From NCBI RefSeq assembly GCF_964063345.1, contig NZ_OZ061318.1, forward strand, positions 3,720,001 to 3,784,000: 64,000 nt of DNA. Reading direction: 5' to 3'. Below are positions 39,143 to 48,529 of this stretch, one piece after another. The notes below the pieces were generated by a model. That model was not told the origin of the DNA, made no database searches, and was given only the letters and a program-made list of their open reading frames with translations. A program made the translations under genes and the position numbers. Source of the DNA: Pseudomonas lini. Lineage in GTDB: Bacteria > Pseudomonadota > Gammaproteobacteria > Pseudomonadales > Pseudomonadaceae. Each line of letters starts with the position of its first letter. Position 1 is the first letter of the stretch.

Positions 39143-41836
39143 TCAGGCGATTGGGCCGCGCGGGTAGCGTTTGAGCTTTTCGATCAGCTCGGAACCCGGG
39201 ATCGGTCGGTCGAACAGGTAGCCCTGGCCGACATCGCAGCGGTGGCGGCGCAGGAAGGCCAGCTGCTCGGCCGTCTCGATGCCTTCAGCCACAACCTTGA
39301 GTTTCAGGTTGTGGGCCATGGCGATCACCGCGGAGGTGATTTCCATGTCGTCCTGATTGTCGGGGATTTCGTGGATGAAGCTTCGATCGATCTTGATGAT
39401 GTCGATCGGGAATTTTTTCAAGTAACTGAGCGACGAGTAACCGGTGCCGAAGTCGTCCATCGCCAGGGTCAGGCCCAGGCGCTTGAGCTGGTCGAGCTGC
39501 AAGTGGGTGTCTTCGGTGGCTTCCAGCAGCAGGCCTTCGGTTAGCTCCAGCTCCAGCAGGTTCGCCGGCAGCTCTTCTTCCTTGAGGATATTGGCGATGG
39601 ACGCCACCAGGTCCGGGTCGGAGAACTGCTTGGGCGACAGGTTGATCGCTACTTGCAGATTGCCGAGGCCGGCGGCGGTCAGGTCTTTGCTCATGCGGCA
39701 GGCCTGGCGGGCGATCCATTTGCCGATCGGAATGATCAGCCCGGTTTCTTCGGCGACGCTGATGAACTGGTCCGGTCGGATCATGCCTTTTTCCGGATGG
39801 TTCCAGCGCAGCAGCGCTTCCATCCCCAGCAAGCGACCGCTGCGCAGGCACAGCTTGGGCTGGTAGAACACGTCCAGCTCGTTCTGGGTCAGGGCGCGGC
39901 GCAGGTTGTTTTCGACGAACAGTTTGTAGCTGGCCTCGGCGTTCAGCGCTTCGGTGAAGACTTGAACCTGGTGCTTTCCGTTGGCCTTGGCCTTGTGCAG
40001 CGCCAGGCCGGCGTTGCGCATCAGCGTCTGTGGGTCACGACCGTGGAGTGGCGCGCAGGCCAGGCCCACGGAGCCGGTGACGCTGATCAACTGGTTATCG
40101 ACGAACATCGGTTTGTCGAGGGTCGCCAGCAATTGGTTGGCGACCTGCTGGCCAGTCGAGAGGTCAGTGTCGTCCAGCAGCACCGCGAATTCGTTACTGG
40201 CGAAGCGCGCCAGACTGCCGCTAGGGCTCAGGCTGTTGCGCAAGCGTCGCGCCAGGCTGATCAGCAGTTTGTCGCCGGTCTGGTGGCCGAGGCTGTCGTT
40301 GATACGTTTGAAGTTGTCGATGTCCACCAGCAACAGGCTGATCGGCGTGTCGCTGTCTCGGGCGAAGCGTTCATCGAGGTTGCGGATGAACGCCGGGCGG
40401 TTGCCGAGGTTGGTCAGATTGTCGGTGTAAGCCAGGCGCTCGATGCGCTGCTGGGCGAGCTTGGTCTGGGTGATGTCTTCGTAGATGCCGATGTAGTGCG
40501 TCAGCTCACGGTTGTCGCCGTAGACCTTGGAAATCGACAACTGGCCCCAGTAGGGTTCGAGGTTTTTACGCCGGCTCTTGAACTCGCCCTGCCAGCTGTT
40601 GCTCTTGGCCAGCGCCGACGGCGCGTCGAACAACAGTTCGCTGAGGTTTTCCAGCGCCGGCAGTTCCGACAGCCGCTGGCCGTGGACTTCCTCGGTGGTG
40701 TACTGGGTGATCGCAGTGAAGCTTGGATTGACGTATTCCACCACGCCATCGCAATTGACCAGCAGAAAGGCGTTGGCGCTTTGCTCCACCGCACGCTGGA
40801 ACAAGTGCAGCGCGCTGGTGGCGGTGCGGCGGTTGTGGTTGTTGATGACTTGGGCGAATTGATCCGCCAGTTCGCCGGCAAAGGCGATTTCGTCCGACTG
40901 CCAGGCGCGGGTCACACCGGTCTGCTCCAGGCAGAGTACACCGACCACTTGGCCATCGATGCGGATGCTGGCGTCGAGCATGGCATTGACGTCGCGCGGG
41001 CGCAGGCTCTCGGCTATTTCCCGGGTGCGCGGGTCGCGCATGGCGTTGTGGGCATCGATAGCGCGCCCGGCGTGCAAGGCGTCCAGGTAATCGGGAAAAA
41101 CACTGACGTCGATCGGTTCCGGCAGTCGGTGACCCCGGGTGACGCGGTGATAGGCGGAGATCGGCGTCAGTAGCGAGCCGTCGAGGTTCCACAGGCTGGC
41201 GCAGTCGACTTCATAGATGTCGCAGGCACTGCGAGTGATCAGCTCGGCGGCTTCTTGCAGGGAATTGTTGGTGCTGTAGCGCTGGCGGGTCAGCAGCAGA
41301 ATCAGGTCTTGCTGGGCGCGCACCCGGTCCAGGTGCTGCAGTTGTTCCTGTTGGGCGCGCTGATTGAGTTCCAGGGCGATTTGCAGGCGTGAGTTCTGGG
41401 TTTCCAGGTCCAGCGCCGGCAGCAGCGGTTCGCCGTCGAACAGACCGTCCACCACCATCAGGTAGCCGCGCAGCAGGTGTCGATTGTGTTGTTTGTAAGC
41501 TTCGCCCAGTTCCAGCAGGCTCAGGACGCCTGCGGCAGTGTGCAAGGTATAGCGGATCAGGTAATGCGGGCTATCGGTAAGTTGCTGCTGGATCGTGTCG
41601 TGCAGTTGATAGCGCGCCTCGGGCTCCATCAGGCTGGCGTAAGGCGAGCCGACCAGGGCACAGAGCTCCACCGCCGGCAGGCCAAACTGTCGTTCGCAAT
41701 TGGGGTCGAGAAACAGCAGCGCCCAGCTCGGTTCATTCAGCCGTTCGAAACGCAGCATGCCGAGCCGCGAGGGCACAGGCAATTGCGTCACTACCTCGGC
41801 CACCATACGGCTGGCGGCATCGGGTTGGCTCTTCAT
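39143..41836 (-). CDS. dipA: DipA-like c-di-GMP phosphodiesterase (PAS-GAF-PAS-GGDEF-EAL)
   Basis: The 897-residue cytoplasmic protein has an N-terminal PAS-like region (about 20-110), GAF (about 190-340; DCASLWNLDG, VVGVLCLEQTG), PAS (about 345-465; FLLVNCDGVVEYVNPSFTAI), degenerate GGDEF (about 470-625) and EAL (about 645-890). The GGDEF signature reads ASNEF near residue 547, so cyclase activity is unlikely. The EAL core is intact (GMEALLRW near 672, DDFGTGYSSLSYL, VVAEGIET). DipA of P. aeruginosa has the same ASNEF and sits next to aceF and msrA; it lowers c-di-GMP and promotes biofilm dispersal. Confidence 0.9.
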   Translation of the reverse strand: MKSQPDAASRMVAEVVTQLPVPSRLGMLRFERLNEPSWALLFLDPNCERQFGLPAVELCALVGSPYASLMEPEARYQLHDTIQQQLTDSPHYLIRYTLHTAAGVLSLLELGEAYKQHNRHLLRGYLMVVDGLFDGEPLLPALDLETQNSRLQIALELNQRAQQEQLQHLDRVRAQQDLILLLTRQRYSTNNSLQEAAELITRSACDIYEVDCASLWNLDGSLLTPISAYHRVTRGHRLPEPIDVSVFPDYLDALHAGRAIDAHNAMRDPRTREIAESLRPRDVNAMLDASIRIDGQVVGVLCLEQTGVTRAWQSDEIAFAGELADQFAQVINNHNRRTATSALHLFQRAVEQSANAFLLVNCDGVVEYVNPSFTAITQYTTEEVHGQRLSELPALENLSELLFDAPSALAKSNSWQGEFKSRRKNLEPYWGQLSISKVYGDNRELTHYIGIYEDITQTKLAQQRIERLAYTDNLTNLGNRPAFIRNLDERFARDSDTPISLLLVDIDNFKRINDSLGHQTGDKLLISLARRLRNSLSPSGSLARFASNEFAVLLDDTDLSTGQQVANQLLATLDKPMFVDNQLISVTGSVGLACAPLHGRDPQTLMRNAGLALHKAKANGKHQVQVFTEALNAEASYKLFVENNLRRALTQNELDVFYQPKLCLRSGRLLGMEALLRWNHPEKGMIRPDQFISVAEETGLIIPIGKWIARQACRMSKDLTAAGLGNLQVAINLSPKQFSDPDLVASIANILKEEELPANLLELELTEGLLLEATEDTHLQLDQLKRLGLTLAMDDFGTGYSSLSYLKKFPIDIIKIDRSFIHEIPDNQDDMEITSAVIAMAHNLKLKVVAEGIETAEQLAFLRRHRCDVGQGYLFDRPIPGSELIEKLKRYPRGPIA

Positions 41837-42022
41837 ATGGAGGGAAACTCGCTTCGAAAATGCTGATCGCGCCGGGCTCTCGCCCTCTTTTCTGTTGCCT
41901 GCGGCAAGGTTGCATCATTGCAACACCGACTGACAAGAGACATGAAGGCCAAGTGCTATAAGAATATGTCGGCAGGGGCGAAGATTTCTCCAGCGAGGGG
42001 CCAGAAGTAATGTATTTGGCCG

Positions 42023-42062
42023 AAAAGATCGCAGCTTCGGTAGCTCCTGCAAGGCTGCGATC
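42023..42062 (-). terminator. Terminator-like hairpin after PhoD-like gene
   Basis: GATCGCAGC (42027-42035) and GCTGCGATC (42054-42062) form a perfect 9-bp stem. On the minus strand it is followed by a short T-run (42026-42023). It starts 10 bp after the gene's stop. The same GATCGCAGC core recurs near 35914, so it may also be a repeated element. Confidence 0.6.
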
Positions 42063-42072
42063 TGTTCCGGAA

Positions 42073-43479
42073 TCAACGCAATTTTATGGCTGTCGACTGC
42101 AGTTGCTTGCCATCCCGATCGTGATAACTGACGCGAACCTGTTCGGCATCGACAACCAGATGCGCGAAGTTATCCTGGCTGATCACCGCACTGGTCAGCT
42201 CATGCCGATAATCTCCCGCGGCCGTTCGGGCCAACGCCTGGTCGAGGATGAAGGTGGATGCTTTGGGATACGGCAGCAGTTTGCTGTTGCACAGCGGTGA
42301 AGACACGAGGGTATGAACTTCGAAATGCGGGTCCTCGCTGTGGGTCAGGCGACTGGTCAGCGAGCCGTGGACGTCGCCGGAAATGAAGAAGACGTTCTTG
42401 ATGCCGTGCGTACGAATCGTCTCCAGCAGCCGTAGTCGTTGTTCCGGGAAGGCTTTCCAGGCGTCATCGCCGTTAAGTTTGCGGTCGGGGTAGAACATGA
42501 CGCTGGTGACCACGAATTTGACCCGGGCCGGGCTGTTGATCAACCATTTGAGTAGCGCTTGTTCCTGCTCTTCATCAAGGATACGCCGGTCGTTGGCCGA
42601 CAGATTGCGTCGGGTTCGGCTGTCGGTGATAAACCATTCGATATCGCCATCGGAGAATTGATACCAATACTGTTCCAGTTTTTTGCTTACTTGCCCGTTG
42701 GCAAGCAACTTATAAGCAGGGCTGTGACTGGCTTGATATAACTCATACGCCGCCATGGCGTTTTTGTATAAGTAGGCATCGGCCTTGCTCTCATTGGCAG
42801 GCCAGTTGTCTTCGATTTCATGGTCGTCGAGGATCATGTAAGTCGGTACGCCGGACATTAACTTAGAAATATGAGGCTGAGAGAAAGCCGTGCGGTATTT
42901 GTTGAGGATGTCCTTGTATTCCCGGTCGGGGGCCACGAGGTTCAGGTCATCGACGTAGATTTGGTCGCCCGTCATCAGCATGGCGCTGATCGGCGGCTCG
43001 GCGCGTTCCGCCAGGCTTGTGATCGAGGCAAAGATCCGGTCGCCCAAATGCGGGGCCCAGGCAATGCCGGCGGTCATTCGCAGGTAACGGCATGAGCCTA
43101 CGATATAGGCCCGTGGCGTGGTGTTTTTGCTGGACTGCGTGCGAAAGCGGTAGATGTCCCGCGGCCATTGCAGCGGCAGTTCCTGAACCGACTCGACGGT
43201 ATGCACCGGGTTCATGGGGCTGAACCAGCCAGCCTGATATTCATAGTCGGAATCGGTGGCAAGATCGTTGAGTGCAATCACATCAGACATGTCGCGCACG
43301 TTTGTCAGTTTTGCAAATACGCCTTTGGACCAGTATTCCTCACCGGCGCGTCGATAACGGATACCTGCAAATGCCAGTGCGTTGTTCTGTGAATTACCCC
43401 GCAAGAAAATACGGGTGTGATTAGTTGTAGTGTGGCCAATAATCGGGCCGACAGTCGGTTTGAACATGTTCGAATCCAT
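42073..43479 (-). CDS. PhoD-like metallophosphatase (alkaline phosphatase D family)
   Basis: The 468-residue protein shows PhoD-type metal motifs: MLMTGDQIYVDD, YMILDDHEIEDNW and FISGDVHGS. An N-terminal beta domain contains GPIIGHTTTNHTRIFLRG. Known PhoD enzymes are Tat-exported phosphodiesterases, but no signal peptide or twin-arginine motif is visible here, so this one is probably cytoplasmic with unknown substrate. It is inserted between dipA and aceF, which are neighbours in P. aeruginosa. Base composition is more AT-rich than the flanking genes, suggesting acquisition. Confidence 0.85.
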   Translation of the reverse strand: MDSNMFKPTVGPIIGHTTTNHTRIFLRGNSQNNALAFAGIRYRRAGEEYWSKGVFAKLTNVRDMSDVIALNDLATDSDYEYQAGWFSPMNPVHTVESVQELPLQWPRDIYRFRTQSSKNTTPRAYIVGSCRYLRMTAGIAWAPHLGDRIFASITSLAERAEPPISAMLMTGDQIYVDDLNLVAPDREYKDILNKYRTAFSQPHISKLMSGVPTYMILDDHEIEDNWPANESKADAYLYKNAMAAYELYQASHSPAYKLLANGQVSKKLEQYWYQFSDGDIEWFITDSRTRRNLSANDRRILDEEQEQALLKWLINSPARVKFVVTSVMFYPDRKLNGDDAWKAFPEQRLRLLETIRTHGIKNVFFISGDVHGSLTSRLTHSEDPHFEVHTLVSSPLCNSKLLPYPKASTFILDQALARTAAGDYRHELTSAVISQDNFAHLVVDAEQVRVSYHDRDGKQLQSTAIKLR

Positions 43480-43651
43480 TCGAAGTAATGCTAACTAAGC
43501 AGGTTAAGTTACTGAAGTTTCCTTTAGAGAATCTCCAAACTAAGCCTAGTTATTGGTTCGCAAAAAATATCGGGCGGAAGTGGACTCGAGTTGTAGGCGA
43601 CGTAAGCCATGAGTGTAGGAATAAGGTGCAGAGGAGGGCTTTCTTCAGGGC

Positions 43652-43678
43652 AAAAAAAGCCCCGCCAAATTGGCGGGG
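43652..43678 (-). terminator. Rho-independent terminator of aceEF
   Basis: CCCCGCC (43660-43666) pairs with GGCGGGG (43672-43678). On the minus strand the stem is followed by a run of seven Ts (complement of 43652-43658). It lies about 70 bp after the aceF stop. Confidence 0.95.
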
Positions 43679-43750
43679 TTGAGGTACGAGCGTGGCGCTC
43701 GGAAAACATGGAACGCGACTGGCCCTCAGGTGTTGGAGGGCCGGCCGGTG

Positions 43751-45694
43751 TTACAGCAGGATGGTGCGGATGTCCGCCAGCAGGTCGCTCAGACGCTTGG
43801 TGAAGCGTGCAGCAGCGGCGCCGTTGATCACACGGTGATCGTAGGACAGCGACAGCGGCAGCATCAGTTTCGGCTGGAAGGCTTTGCCATCCCAGACTGG
43901 CTGAATGGTTGCCTTGGAAACACCGAGGATCGCCACTTCCGGCGCGTTGACGATCGGCGTGAAGCCGGTGCCGCCAATGTGGCCGAGGCTGGAAATGGTG
44001 AAGCAGGCGCCTTGCATGTCGTCAGCGGTGAGCTTTTTGTCGCGGGCTTTGGCAGCCAGCGCAGCGGCTTCGGCTGCCAGTTGCAACAGGCTCTTCTGGT
44101 CGACGTTCTTGATGACCGGTACCAGCAGGCCTTCAGGGGTGTCGACCGCGAAGCCGATGTTCACGTACTTCTTGCGGATAATCGCCTTGCCGCTTGGCGC
44201 CAGCGAACTGTTGAAGTCCGGCAGTTCCTTGAGCAGGTGCGCGCAGGATTTGAGCAGCAGCGGCAGGATGGTCAGCTTGACGCCAGCCTTCTCTGCAACG
44301 GCTTTCTGAGCATTACGGAACGCTTCCAGATCGGTGATATCAGCCGAATCGAACTGAGTCACGTGAGGAATATTCAGCCAGCTGCGGTGCAGGCTCGACG
44401 CACCGATTTGCATCAGGCGAGTCATCGGCACTTCTTCGGTTTCACCGAAGCGGCTGAAGTCCACGACCGGAATCGGCGGGATACCGGCGCCGCCGGTTGC
44501 GCCAGCCGCAGCGGCCGGTGCTTCCTTGGCTTTCTGCATCATGGCCTTGACGTAAACCTGCACGTCTTCTTTCAGCACACGACCGTGCGGGCCGCTTGGG
44601 CTGACCGCGCTCAGCTCGACGCCGAACTCACGGGCCAGTTGGCGCACCGCCGGGCCTGCGTGAACCTTGGCGCCTGGCTTGGCCGGTGCAGCAGCAGGTG
44701 CGGCAGGTGCCGGAGCAGCAGGCGCTGCGGCGGCTGGAGCAGGCGCGCTAGGTGCAGCAGCGGCTGGAGCTGGAGCCGCGGCAGGTGCCGCGCCTTTGAC
44801 TTTCAGTTTCAGGATCAGGTCGCCGGTACCGACTTCGTCATCCAGCTTGACGGAAATGCTTTCCACCACGCCAGCGGCAGGCGATGGAATTTCCATGCTC
44901 GCCTTGTCGGATTCCAGGGTGATCAGCGACTGGTCGGCGACGACGGTGTCGCCGGCCTTGACCAGGACTTCGATGATCTTGGCCTTGCCGGCCGAACCGA
45001 TGTCCGGAACGTGGATGTCCTGAACGCTGTCAGCAACCGGAGCAGCCGGGGCAGCAGCAGGCGCTGGAGCAGCGGCGACAGGTGCAGCAGCCTGGGCCGG
45101 AGCGGCAGCAACAGGCGCAGCAGCACCTGCCACTTCCAGGTCCAGAATCAGGTCGCCGGTGCCGACTTCGTCGTTGAGCTTGACGCTGATGGCCTTGACC
45201 ACGCCAGCGGCAGGCGATGGAATTTCCATGCTCGCCTTGTCGGATTCCAGGGTGATCAGCGACTGATCAGCCGCGACGGTGTCGCCGACCTTGACCTGGA
45301 TCTCGATGATCTGGGCCTTGCCCGACGAACCGATGTCCGGCACGTGCACTTGCTGAACCGAAGCGGCAGCAGGGGCAGCGGCAGGCGCGGCAGCAGGTGC
45401 CGCAGCCGGTTTGGCTTCAGCCTTGGCAGCCGGCGCAGCCGCAGGGGCCGCAGCAGCGGCACCTTCGACTTCCAGTTCCAGCAGTTCGTCGCCTTCTTTC
45501 AGGCGATCGCCCAGCTTCACTTTCAGGCTCTTGATGATACCGGCCTTCGGCGCAGGCACTTCCATGCTCGCCTTGTCCGACTCAAGGGTCAGGATGCTCT
45601 GGTCGGCTTCGATGCGGTCGCCGACCTTCACAAACAGTTCAATTACTTCACCTTCACCGCTGCCGATGTCAGGTACGCGAATGAGTTCGCTCAC
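43751..45694 (-). CDS. aceF: Dihydrolipoamide acetyltransferase, pyruvate dehydrogenase E2
   Basis: The 647-residue protein has three lipoyl domains with attachment lysines at about 41, 153 and 264 (each in LESDKASME), joined by Ala/Pro-rich swinging linkers. A peripheral-subunit-binding domain (about 345-383; AGPAVRQLAREFGVELSAV) and a catalytic core ending SYDHRVINGAAAARF with the active His follow. It transfers acetyl groups to CoA in the pyruvate dehydrogenase complex. It starts 11 bp after aceE. Domains 2 and 3 share a 68-bp identical DNA segment. Confidence 0.98.
   Translation of the reverse strand: MSELIRVPDIGSGEGEVIELFVKVGDRIEADQSILTLESDKASMEVPAPKAGIIKSLKVKLGDRLKEGDELLELEVEGAAAAAPAAAPAAKAEAKPAAAPAAAPAAAPAAASVQQVHVPDIGSSGKAQIIEIQVKVGDTVAADQSLITLESDKASMEIPSPAAGVVKAISVKLNDEVGTGDLILDLEVAGAAAPVAAAPAQAAAPVAAAPAPAAAPAAPVADSVQDIHVPDIGSAGKAKIIEVLVKAGDTVVADQSLITLESDKASMEIPSPAAGVVESISVKLDDEVGTGDLILKLKVKGAAPAAAPAPAAAAPSAPAPAAAAPAAPAPAAPAAAPAKPGAKVHAGPAVRQLAREFGVELSAVSPSGPHGRVLKEDVQVYVKAMMQKAKEAPAAAAGATGGAGIPPIPVVDFSRFGETEEVPMTRLMQIGASSLHRSWLNIPHVTQFDSADITDLEAFRNAQKAVAEKAGVKLTILPLLLKSCAHLLKELPDFNSSLAPSGKAIIRKKYVNIGFAVDTPEGLLVPVIKNVDQKSLLQLAAEAAALAAKARDKKLTADDMQGACFTISSLGHIGGTGFTPIVNAPEVAILGVSKATIQPVWDGKAFQPKLMLPLSLSYDHRVINGAAAARFTKRLSDLLADIRTILL
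44865..45265. repeat. 68-bp identical direct repeat inside aceF (44865-44932 and 45198-45265)
   Basis: The segments encoding the core of lipoyl domains 3 and 2 are identical for 68 bp by eye, including synonymous positions. The flanking sequence differs. The first lipoyl domain does not share this identity. Confidence 0.85.
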
Positions 45695-45705
45695 AGAGTG
45701 TCTCC

Positions 45706-48351
45706 TCAGCAGTCCAGTGGGTTGCGTTTTTCCGGGTTGATACCGAACTTGGCGATGGCTTCAGACACCACCTTAGGTTCGATATCGCCACGGTCAGCCA
45801 AAGCTTCCAGGGCTGCCAACACCACGAAATGACGATCGACTTCGAAGAAGTGACGCAGCTTCTTGCGGCTGTCACTGCGGCCGAAACCATCGGTGCCCAG
45901 GACTTTGAATTCCTTGGACGGGACCCACTGACGAATTTGCTCAGCGAACAGCTTCATGTAGTCGGTAGACGCGATGACCGGACCTTTACGGCCGTTCAGG
46001 CACTCTTCGACGTAGCTCAGTTTAGGCTTCTGGCCCGGGTGCAGACGGTTGCTGCGCTCGACGGCCAGGCCATCGCGACGCAGTTCGTTGAAGCTGGTAA
46101 CGCTCCACACGTCAGCGCCGACGTTGAACTCTTCACGCAGGATCTTCGCCGCTTCACGGACTTCACGCAGGATGGTGCCGGAGCCCATCAGCTGAACGTG
46201 GTGCGCCGCTTCGCGGGTGTCTTCCTCGAGCAGGTACATGCCTTTCTTGATGCCTTCTTCGGCACCGGCCGGCATGGCTGGCTGCTGGTAGGACTCGTTC
46301 ATCACGGTGATGTAGTAGAAGACGTCCTGTTGCTCTTCGGTCATCTTCTTCATGCCGTCCTGAATGATCACCGCCAGCTCGTAGCCGTAGGTTGGATCAT
46401 AGGTGCGGCAGTTCGGGATGGTGGCAGCCAGGATGTGGCTGTGACCGTCTTCGTGTTGCAGGCCTTCGCCGTTCAGCGTGGTTCTGCCTGCGGTACCGCC
46501 GATCAGGAAGCCACGGGTGCGGCTGTCGCCAGCGGCCCAGGCCAGGTCGCCGATACGCTGGAAGCCGAACATCGAGTAGAAGATGTAGAACGGCAGCATT
46601 GGCTGGTTGTGGCTGGAGTACGAAGTACCGGCAGCGATGAAGGAGCTCATGGCGCCCGCTTCGTTGATGCCTTCTTCGAGGATCTGGCCCTTCTTGTCTT
46701 CTTTGTAGAACATCACCTGGTCTTTATCGACTGGCTCGTAGAGCTGGCCGACGGAGGAGTAGATGCCCAACTGACGGAACATGCCTTCCATACCGAAGGT
46801 ACGGGCTTCGTCCGGGATGATCGGCACGATGCGCGGGCCGATTTCCTTGTCCTTGACCAGCTGCGCGAGGATCCGCACGAAGGCCATGGTGGTGGAGATT
46901 TCACGGTCGCCCGAGCCGTCCAGGATTGCCTTGAGGGTATCCAGCGGTGGCGTCGGAATGTCGAAGCTTTTGGCACGGCGCTGTGGCACGAAACCGCCCA
47001 GTGCAGTGCGGCGCTCGCTCAAGTAACGGGCTTCAGCGCTGTTTGGTTCCGGCTTGAAGAACGGCAGGTTTTCCAGTTCTTCGTCTTTGACCGGAATGTC
47101 GAAGCGATCACGGAACAACTTCAGGCTGTCGACGTCGACTTTCTTGGTGTTGTGCGCAGTGTTTTTCGCTTCGCCGGCACCGGTGCCATAACCTTTGATG
47201 GTCTTGGCCAGGATGACGGTCGGTTGTTCTTTGTGGTTGACCGCTTCGTGGTACGCCGCGTAGACCTTGTACGGGTCGTGGCCGCCACGGTTGAGTTTCC
47301 AGATCTCGTCGTCGGACAAGTCTGCAACCATCGCCTTGAGTTCTGGCGAGTTGAAGAAGTGTTCACGCACGAACGCGCCGTCTTTGGCTTTGTAGTTCTG
47401 GTACTCGCCGTCGATGACTTCGTCCATGCGACGTTGCAGGATACCGTCGACGTCTTTGGCCAGCAGTGGGTCCCAGAAACGGCCCCAGATGACTTTGGTC
47501 ACGTTCCACTGAGCACCGCGGAACACGCCTTCGAGTTCCTGGATGATCTTGCCGTTGCCGCGAACCGGGCCATCAAGGCGCTGCAGGTTGCAGTTAATAA
47601 CGAAGATCAGGTTGTCGAGCTTCTCGCGGCCAGCCAGCGAGATGGCGCCCAGGGATTCTGGTTCGTCGCACTCGCCGTCGCCCAGGAAACACCAGACTTT
47701 TTGCTTGCCTTCCGGGATGAAGCCACGGGCTTCCAGGTACTTCATGAAACGTGCCTGGTAGATCGCCTGGATCGGGCCCAGACCCATGGATACAGTCGGG
47801 AACTGCCAGAAATCAGGCATCAGCCATGGGTGCGGGTAGGACGACAGGCCCTGACCGTCCACTTCCTGGCGGAAGTTGTTCATCTGGTCTTCGGTGATGC
47901 GGCCTTCCATGAATGCGCGGGCGTAAACGCCTGGCGAGGTGTGGCCCTGGAAGTAGATCAGGTCGCCGCCGTGCTCGTCGGTCGGGGCCTGGAAGAAGTA
48001 GTTGAAGCCGATGTCATACAGGGTCGCACTGGAAGCGAAGCTGGAGATGTGACCGCCGAGGTCAGAATCTTTCAGGTTCGTACGCATTACCATGGCCATC
48101 GCGTTCCAGCGTACCAACGAGCGAATGCGGCGTTCCATGAACAGGTCGCCAGGCATGCGTGCTTCGTGGGTAACGGGGATCGTGTTGCGGTAAGGCGTGG
48201 TGATGGCGTAAGGGAGCTGCGAGCCGCTACGGGTCGCGAGTTCGCCCATACGGGTCATCAGATAGTGAGCACGGTCTTCGCCTTCTTTGTCGAGAACCGA
48301 TTCCAGGGCGTCCAGCCATTCCTGGGTTTCGACGGGATCGAGGTCTTGCAT
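45706..48351 (-). CDS. aceE: Pyruvate dehydrogenase E1 component (homodimeric)
   Basis: The 881-residue thiamine diphosphate enzyme decarboxylates pyruvate and passes the acetyl group to AceF. It matches homodimeric E1: MQDLDPVETQEWLDALESVL at the N-terminus, FGGD-type HGGDLIYFQGHTSPGVYARA, the ThDP motif WCFLGDGECDEPESLGAISL, and LIGGTAGRTTLNGEGLQHED. The start at 48351 follows CTGGAGC; the frame extending to 48627 runs through the operators and is not coding. Its promoter region carries twin GntR-type dyads. Confidence 0.98.
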   Translation of the reverse strand: MQDLDPVETQEWLDALESVLDKEGEDRAHYLMTRMGELATRSGSQLPYAITTPYRNTIPVTHEARMPGDLFMERRIRSLVRWNAMAMVMRTNLKDSDLGGHISSFASSATLYDIGFNYFFQAPTDEHGGDLIYFQGHTSPGVYARAFMEGRITEDQMNNFRQEVDGQGLSSYPHPWLMPDFWQFPTVSMGLGPIQAIYQARFMKYLEARGFIPEGKQKVWCFLGDGECDEPESLGAISLAGREKLDNLIFVINCNLQRLDGPVRGNGKIIQELEGVFRGAQWNVTKVIWGRFWDPLLAKDVDGILQRRMDEVIDGEYQNYKAKDGAFVREHFFNSPELKAMVADLSDDEIWKLNRGGHDPYKVYAAYHEAVNHKEQPTVILAKTIKGYGTGAGEAKNTAHNTKKVDVDSLKLFRDRFDIPVKDEELENLPFFKPEPNSAEARYLSERRTALGGFVPQRRAKSFDIPTPPLDTLKAILDGSGDREISTTMAFVRILAQLVKDKEIGPRIVPIIPDEARTFGMEGMFRQLGIYSSVGQLYEPVDKDQVMFYKEDKKGQILEEGINEAGAMSSFIAAGTSYSSHNQPMLPFYIFYSMFGFQRIGDLAWAAGDSRTRGFLIGGTAGRTTLNGEGLQHEDGHSHILAATIPNCRTYDPTYGYELAVIIQDGMKKMTEEQQDVFYYITVMNESYQQPAMPAGAEEGIKKGMYLLEEDTREAAHHVQLMGSGTILREVREAAKILREEFNVGADVWSVTSFNELRRDGLAVERSNRLHPGQKPKLSYVEECLNGRKGPVIASTDYMKLFAEQIRQWVPSKEFKVLGTDGFGRSDSRKKLRHFFEVDRHFVVLAALEALADRGDIEPKVVSEAIAKFGINPEKRNPLDC

Positions 48352-48462
48352 GGCTTGCTCCAGGGCGGAAAGGCTTCCAGAATCGGTTGCCTGAGTTTGC
48401 GACTGGCCTTGTGGGCAGACGATATAAATTCTTGGATTGCCGAGAGGTATGTTCCGGCGGCG

Positions 48463-48529
48463 TGTAGTTTTACTACAAATCATCGGGCATTTCAGCCTTT
48501 CGAATGTATAGACGAGTAGTAAAACTACA
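48463..48529. promoter_or_regulatory. Twin operators upstream of aceE (TGTAGT-N3-ACTACA)
   Basis: TGTAGTTTTACTACA at 48463-48477 is a perfect interrupted dyad; AGTAGTAAAACTACA at 48515-48529 matches with one mismatch. Their centres are 52 bp apart, close to five helical turns, and a TATACA -10-like box (minus strand, 48505-48510) lies between them. The core TAGT-N3-ACTA fits the TNGT-N3-ACNA pattern of FadR/PdhR-type GntR repressors. No such regulator gene is in the window. Confidence 0.75.

Noticed and set aside
39653..41173. 506-codon plus-strand frame
   Set aside because: It is antisense to dipA, whose domains are unmistakable; no SD or family motif.
43670..45832. 720-codon plus-strand frame rich in Gly/Arg/Ser
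   Set aside because: Shadow of the Ala/Pro-rich aceF linkers.
45829..48519. 896-codon plus-strand frame
   Set aside because: Antisense to aceE. Long shadow frames are expected opposite strongly codon-biased genes in high-GC DNA.
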